DNA of 9,487 nucleotides, taken from assembly GCA_028690255.1 (NCBI GenBank), contig JAQVBP010000116.1, positions 1-9,487 on the forward strand, given 5' to 3'. Positions 6,193 through 9,487 of this stretch are shown here, piece by piece (position 1 is the first letter of the stretch; every line of letters starts with the position of its first letter). The position numbers and the translations under genes were made by a program. This DNA is from Methanosarcinaceae archaeon. Lineage in GTDB: Archaea > Halobacteriota > Methanosarcinia > Methanosarcinales > Methanosarcinaceae. The notes below the pieces were generated by a model. The model was not told the origin of the DNA. It saw only the letters and a program-made list of their open reading frames with translations, and made no database searches.

Positions 6193-6837
6193 TTATGCAC
6201 AGAGGAGTTCTTTGGCCTTTTTCACGGCCTCACTTGCGTTTTCAGCGTAACAGTCCGCTCCGATCTTATCTGCCCAGACCTGGGTTGCGGGAGAGCCTCC
6301 GACCATGACCTTTACGGATTCACGGAGTCCTTCTTCTTCGAGCTTCAGGATGACATCCTTCTGGCCCATGAGGGTTGTTGTCATCAGGGCGGAAAGTCCC
6401 ACCATGGTGGCTCCGACCTCCCGGACCTTATCAATAAAGACCTGGATGGGCACATCTCTGCCGACGTCATAAACTTCAAAACCTGCGGATTGCAACATCG
6501 TGGACACGATAGATTTGCCAATGTCATGGACGTCTCCTTCAACGGTGCCGTTCACGATTACACCCATACTTGATTCCCCGTCATTATCAGGCATAAGGTC
6601 CTTGAGGGAATCAACGCCGGCGTTCATTGCATCTGCGGCCATCATCACATGGGGCAAGAAAAGTTTTCCTTTCTCAAAGAGAGTTCCGACTTTACTCATT
6701 CCGGGGGCAAGTCCCATTTCAATGATCTCGGAGGGTTCAAGTTCAACCTTTGCTTTTTCAACAGCGTCGAGAACATTTTCTTTTTTGCACGAAACAATTG
6801 AATCGGCTAATTCGGCAAATATTTGTTCTTTATCCAT
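6193..6837 (-). CDS. mtbC: Dimethylamine corrinoid protein MtbC
   Basis: A 214-residue corrinoid carrier. Its cobalt is methylated by MtbB and demethylated by the coenzyme M methyltransferase MtbA. It has the two domains usual for this family. A helical cap covers about residues 1-90 (with LFLPHVMMAADAMNAG at 59-74). A Rossmann-type B12 domain follows from about 91. The cobalt-ligating signature D102-V-H104-D-I-G107 is intact, as are the downstream SAL (149-151) and GG (180-181) motifs that hold the nucleotide tail. The start at 6837 has GAGGTT (6851-6846) upstream, with a spacing of about 9-10 bases. It is the first gene of an operon with mtbB (21-base gap). The related MtmC and MttC proteins share this fold; pairing with mtbB makes MtbC the best call. 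Confidence 0.93.
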   Translation of the reverse strand: MDKEQIFAELADSIVSCKKENVLDAVEKAKVELEPSEIIEMGLAPGMSKVGTLFEKGKLFLPHVMMAADAMNAGVDSLKDLMPDNDGESSMGVIVNGTVEGDVHDIGKSIVSTMLQSAGFEVYDVGRDVPIQVFIDKVREVGATMVGLSALMTTTLMGQKDVILKLEEEGLRESVKVMVGGSPATQVWADKIGADCYAENASEAVKKAKELLCA

Positions 6838-7009
6838 GTATCATAAACCTCGATAAATTTGGATGATTGTTAGGGGTTCACACGATACTGCGCAGCTCTG
6901 TGTGGAGTTGCACATTTTTGGAGAATTTTATTCCCTATTTTGCCCCTGCACAGGCATTGATATATTTTAACTATATTCATATAATAAGTTTTCTACTTTC
7001 AACGAAAAC
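6838..7009 (-). promoter_or_regulatory. Leader of the mtbCB operon
   Basis: If the TATA box at 7018-7010 is used, transcription starts near 6985 and gives a leader of about 150 nt ending in the mtbC ribosome binding site. The stretch is A+T-rich with a more G+C-rich patch at 6875-6920. A 93-codon plus-strand frame crosses it, but it lacks a ribosome binding site and protein-like composition. Confidence 0.35.
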
Positions 7010-7018
7010 TTTATATAT
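7010..7018 (-). promoter_or_regulatory. TATA box of the mtbCB operon
   Basis: The minus strand reads TATATAAAG, a strong archaeal TATA match about 175 bases before the mtbC start. A weaker TATA-like sequence lies at about 6961-6968. The hairpin dyad at 7029-7046 is just upstream, which strengthens this choice. Confidence 0.5.
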
Positions 7019-7028
7019 TATAAATATC

Positions 7029-7046
7029 ACACATCCTTCGATGTGT
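7029..7046. promoter_or_regulatory. Candidate operator upstream of the mtbCB promoter
   Basis: ACACATC (7029-7035) and GATGTGT (7040-7046) form a perfect 7-base inverted repeat with a CTTC spacer. Its inner edge is 11 bases upstream of the mtbCB TATA box on the minus strand. That is a typical position for an archaeal activator or repressor site. The regulator is not identified. Confidence 0.4.
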
Positions 7047-7162
7047 ACATATCGTAAAATAAGGCGGAGTGTCATAAGGTCAAAACAGAATATATCTAAA
7101 CAGGAACAGATCGGGGGAGCAATTTCAATAAAGTACAGTAGAAGATAAATAGATAATAAAAT

Positions 7163-7188
7163 AGAAAAAAAGGAGGGAAAGGAGGAGG
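7163..7188 (+). other. 26-base polypurine tract with strong Shine-Dalgarno-like sequence but no start codon
   Basis: From 7163 to 7188 every base is A or G, ending in GGAGGAGG. This would be an excellent ribosome binding site, but no ATG, GTG or TTG follows at a suitable distance and the downstream frames close quickly. It may be a relic or an RNA element. It lies upstream of the inferred hemL TATA box and so is probably not in the hemL transcript. Confidence 0.35.
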
Positions 7189-7283
7189 TCAATTTACAAG
7201 ATACATTTTTTAACTTTTTTCTCTTACAAAATTATATCTTTCATTTTATCTAAGAAATAGTTATCGAACATAATAAAAACTAA

Positions 7284-7293
7284 TATATATAAG
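7284..7293 (+). promoter_or_regulatory. TATA box of hemL
   Basis: TATATATAAG on the plus strand, about 80-90 bases before the hemL start, would place transcription near 7315 and give a leader of about 60 nt. Inferred from sequence. Confidence 0.5.
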
Positions 7294-7360
7294 AAAAATG
7301 ATTTGAAAAAATAATCTCAGGAGTGAATCTAATTCTTTCAAATCTTATACTTTCTTTTCA

Positions 7361-7378
7361 ATGAGGCGGTGTTTATGA
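7361..7378 (+). promoter_or_regulatory. Five-codon leader frame overlapping the hemL start
   Basis: ATG AGG CGG TGT TTA TGA reads M-R-R-C-L, and its TGA (7376-7378) overlaps the preferred hemL ATG (7375-7377) in the ATGA configuration. The same bases supply GAGG (7363-7366), the likely hemL ribosome binding site. Translational coupling is possible, but the frame is so short that chance is the simpler reading. Confidence 0.25.
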
Positions 7379-8661
7379 ACATGGAAAAACTGATGCTTGC
7401 AAATTCGGAAAAATCAGAACGAATATACGGGTCCGCAAAGGAACTGATTCCCGGCGGGGTCAACAGTCCGGTCCGGGCAATAAAACCATATCCATTCTAT
7501 GTCGAATCTGCGAAAGGATCAAGAATCTATGACGTCGATGGCAATGAGTTCATAGACTGCTGCCTGGCTCATGGCCCCGAGATCCTTGGCCATAACCACC
7601 CGGAAATCAGGAAAGCCATTGAGGGCCAGCTCGCAAAAGGGTGGATTTACGGAGCTCCCGTTGAATCTGAAGTAAAACTTGCGGAAAAAATCGCTGCCTC
7701 CTACAAGAGCATTGATATGGCGCGCTTTGTCTCCACGGGCACGGAGGCTACAATGAGCGCCATTCGGTTGGCCAGGGGGTACACCGGAAAGGACGGCTTC
7801 TTAAAGATAGAAGGCGGGTTTCACGGAGCCCACGATGCGGTACTTGTAAAAGCAGGTTCCGGAGTCAGCACCCACGGGGAAGCAAGTTCCGCAGGAATTC
7901 CGGCAGCCTTTACAAGATACACCTTCCAGGCCCCCTTCAACGACATCGAATCCATGGCCGAAATCATAGAAAAAAGGAAAGATGAACTTGCTGCACTAAT
8001 AGTGGAGCCCGTAATGGGAAATGCCGGTCCCGTTCCCCCTGAACCGGGATATTTGCAGGAACTGAGAAAGCTTACGGAAGAAAATGAAGTCCTGCTCGTT
8101 TTTGATGAGGTCATCACGGGCTTCAGGCTTGCAATGGGAGGAGCTTCCGAATATTTCGGGGTTGATCCGGACCTTGTAACCCTTGGGAAAATTGTTGGGG
8201 GGGGTCTTCCGATAGGTGTCTTCGGAGGAAAAAGGGAAATCATGGAAATGGTCTCTCCCACAGGCCCTGTTTACCAGGCCGGGACTTTCAGCGGGCACCC
8301 CTGCTCCGTTGCTGCAGGAAACGCCATGCTTGAATTACTTAAAAAAGAGAAGGTGCAGGAAAAGCTCAATCGGACAGGGGATAAATTCAGATCAGACCTT
8401 GCGGAAATCGTTGAAGATAAAAAACCGGAATATTCGGTATCGGGCGTTGGTTCTTTATTCAAGGTTTTCTTCGGGAAAAAACCCCGTAACTACCGTGATA
8501 CCCTTGCCTGTGATCAGGATGGCTATGTAAAGTTTTTTCACAGGTTGCTTAAAAGCGGGGTATTCGTTCCGCCTTCGCAGTTTGAAACCAATTTCATTTC
8601 CTCAGCACATTCCGGAGAGGACCTGGAAAAAGTCCTTGAGGCATACAAAGAAAGCCTGTGA
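7375..8661 (+). CDS. hemL: Glutamate-1-semialdehyde 2,1-aminomutase (HemL), diverged copy
   Basis: A PLP-dependent class III aminotransferase of 428 residues that converts glutamate-1-semialdehyde to 5-aminolevulinate, the tetrapyrrole precursor for corrinoids, F430 and heme. Near the N-terminus LIPGGVNSPVRA is diagnostic of HemL. Numbered from ATG 7375, other landmarks are STGTEA (120-125, phosphate binding), GGFHGAHD (147-154), FDEVITGFR (243-251, D244 for the PLP ring), the Schiff-base lysine K272 in TLGKIVGGGLPIG, and QAGTFSG (301-307). The start at 7375 is chosen because GAGG lies eight bases upstream; GTG 7369 is too close to it and ATG 7381 is also possible. Compared with a remembered Methanosarcina mazei HemL, it is clearly homologous but differs at many positions (for example CLAHGP where that protein has CLAYGP). 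It could be a second copy. It has its own promoter and terminator and diverges from mtbCB. Confidence 0.88.
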   Translation: MNMEKLMLANSEKSERIYGSAKELIPGGVNSPVRAIKPYPFYVESAKGSRIYDVDGNEFIDCCLAHGPEILGHNHPEIRKAIEGQLAKGWIYGAPVESEVKLAEKIAASYKSIDMARFVSTGTEATMSAIRLARGYTGKDGFLKIEGGFHGAHDAVLVKAGSGVSTHGEASSAGIPAAFTRYTFQAPFNDIESMAEIIEKRKDELAALIVEPVMGNAGPVPPEPGYLQELRKLTEENEVLLVFDEVITGFRLAMGGASEYFGVDPDLVTLGKIVGGGLPIGVFGGKREIMEMVSPTGPVYQAGTFSGHPCSVAAGNAMLELLKKEKVQEKLNRTGDKFRSDLAEIVEDKKPEYSVSGVGSLFKVFFGKKPRNYRDTLACDQDGYVKFFHRLLKSGVFVPPSQFETNFISSAHSGEDLEKVLEAYKESL

Positions 8662-8689
8662 AATACAATAAGTCAGAGGCCCGTTCCAG

Positions 8690-8730
8690 ACGCCATGAAG
8701 GCAGAGCCTTATGGTGTTTGCATATTTTTT
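8690..8730 (+). terminator. hemL terminator
   Basis: ACGCCATGAAGGC (8690-8702) pairs with GCCTTATGGTGT (8706-8717) around the loop AGA. This gives twelve pairs, including one G-T, with a single bulged G. A T6 run follows at 8725-8730. The stem starts 28 bases after the hemL TGA (8659-8661). Confidence 0.7.
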
Positions 8731-8756
8731 GAATTTTATAAAACGCAGCGTAAAAC

Positions 8757-8777
8757 CCCCGAGTCTTTAGCTCAGGG
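8757..8777 (-). mobile_element. IS200/IS605-end-like hairpin
   Basis: On the minus strand CCCTGAG-CTAAAGA-CTCGGGG forms a complete 7-pair stem if one T-G pair is allowed; on the plus strand the same position is a C-A mismatch. The form CTACCCTGAGCTAAAGA resembles hairpins at the ends of archaeal IS200/IS605/IS1341 elements (from memory). No transposase gene adjoins it, so it would be an isolated end or a small non-autonomous relic. It does not share sequence with the hairpins at 1-183 beyond the general form. Confidence 0.35.
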
Positions 8778-8793
8778 TAGTTCATATCTCTAC

Positions 8794-9067
8794 TCAGTTT
8801 TTACCTCTGTCTTCTTTCTCCTCGTTTCCTTTTTTCTCCAGTCTTCCAATTTTCCTGTAAAGTTCTAGAATTAAATTATTCTCTGACAGCACATTTATTA
8901 TTTTTAATTTGTTTCGATCTTTATTTACGATAGGGTATTCAGGCTCCGTCCTGAGCTGATTTTTTTCAAACCGATGCCAAAATATCCTTTTCTGTTGTCC
9001 ACGGCTTTGGAGAAAGGACCTCAGGCCTGAAAAGGGGGTTCTCTGTTTTTACCCCCTCTTCTCCCAT
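8794..9067 (-). pseudogene. Possible frameshifted small gene, unrecognised
   Basis: From ATG 9067, the minus strand encodes MGEEGVKTENPLFRPEVLSP and continues to a TGA at 8968-8966. One base out of phase, an open frame continues without an ATG, through residues such as FEKNQLRTEPEYPIVNKDR and NVLSENNLILELYRKIGRLE, to TGA at 8796-8794. The span of 274 bases equals 91 codons plus one base, as expected for one inserted base between about 9040 and 8966. The C-terminal part looks like a charged amphipathic helix. A minus-strand TATA-like TATATATAAT lies at about 9097-9088, with little room for a leader. No family is recognised. It may instead be non-coding repeat sequence with chance open frames. 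Confidence 0.3.
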
Positions 9068-9288
9068 CACTTCCTAGGTTCCTTTTATTATATATAAACA
9101 CTTCTATCAAAATAGAAATCTTTTTATATTACTACTACTAATATATAAATTGCTTCATGACATGATAACTGAGGCAAGTGAAAAACCAGATATCCTTTCC
9201 ATTAACAGGTTTTACCTGTGAATTTGTTCAAAAGGGGACACAGTTCTCTTAAAATAAAAACTGAAATCAACCGTATAAAATATAAAAA
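9068..9288. other. A+T-rich non-coding stretch
   Basis: No gene, RNA or clear repeat is seen. TATA-like sequences occur on both strands around 9085-9100 and 9120-9150. Just before 9289 the plus strand reads TATAAAATATAAAA, which could be a promoter or simply A+T-rich sequence. Confidence 0.35.
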
Positions 9289-9487
9289 ATGAAGAGCCTC
9301 TTCAATCAAACAGATCTGTCTTTAACGCTTAAAGAAGGGGTAGTTTCCACTCAAATCCAGCATACAGTTCATGATGTATTTGTCAAAAATCATTTTTCTT
9401 AAAATGGGGTTCATGAGTTTTTGACAGAACGCATCTTGAAATGGGGCCTGAGGTTTTTTGCCATTCCTCTGCCCCAAACCTCCATTA
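9289..9487 (+). other. Unrecognised open frame with internal TAA, running off the window
   Basis: ATG 9289 opens a 37-codon frame (MKSLFNQTDLSLTLKEGVVS and onward) ending at TAA 9400-9402. The same frame then stays open to the window end (NGVHEFLTERILKWGLRFFA and onward). One stop within otherwise protein-like sequence suggests the 5' part of a decayed gene, perhaps a transposase, but I recognise no family and there is no ribosome binding site. It may be chance. Confidence 0.25.

Noticed and set aside
6867..7148. 93-codon plus-strand frame in the mtbC/hemL gap
   Set aside because: No ribosome binding site, composition dictated by A+T-rich DNA, and it overlaps the inferred mtbCB promoter.

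Overview
The window looks like a piece of a methylotrophic methanogenic archaeon of the Methanosarcinaceae, probably Methanosarcina or a close relative. The main evidence is a dimethylamine methyltransferase gene (mtbB) read through an in-frame UAG (pyrrolysine) codon. Its cognate corrinoid protein gene (mtbC) lies directly upstream. G+C-moderate genes sit between very A+T-rich intergenic regions with archaeal TATA boxes (TTTATATA type) and GGAGG/AGGTGA ribosome binding sites. No gene for pyrrolysine synthesis or tRNA-Pyl is in the window, but the organism must have them elsewhere if mtbB is functional.

Layout: 1-906 is non-coding. It holds hairpins resembling IS200/IS605 ends, then a long A+T-rich leader with TATA boxes and dyads. 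907-2511 (+) is a 12-helix BCCT-family transporter of the CaiT/BetP type, followed by a hairpin/poly-T terminator. Converging on it, 2696-4054 (-) is a homologue of monomethylamine methyltransferase MtmB that has a GCC alanine codon where MtmB has UAG pyrrolysine. 4055-4767 has no gene but carries an unusual 58-bp repeat in two direct copies and one diverged inverted copy, plus a 77-nt imperfect hairpin downstream of mtbB. 4768-6837 (-) is the mtbC-mtbB operon. A divergent promoter region of about 540 bp separates it from 7375-8661 (+), a hemL-like glutamate-1-semialdehyde aminomutase gene with its own terminator. 8662-9487 has another IS200/IS605-like hairpin, a frameshifted remnant on the minus strand and an unrecognised open frame running off the end.

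How it fits together: MtbB moves a methyl group from dimethylamine to the Co(I) corrinoid of MtbC. From there a MtbA-type methyltransferase (not in the window) would pass it to coenzyme M for methanogenesis. HemL makes 5-aminolevulinate, the precursor of the corrinoid and of F430, so its position beside a corrinoid-protein operon makes metabolic sense, although no shared transcription is seen.

The most interesting part is the convergent pair on the left: an amine/betaine-type transporter and a pyrrolysine-free MtmB paralogue. They could form an uncharacterised uptake and demethylation (or sensing) module for an N-methylated compound. That function is inference; the residue change is seen directly. 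Comparisons with MtmB, CaiT, BetP and HemL were made from remembered family sequences, not from database searches.
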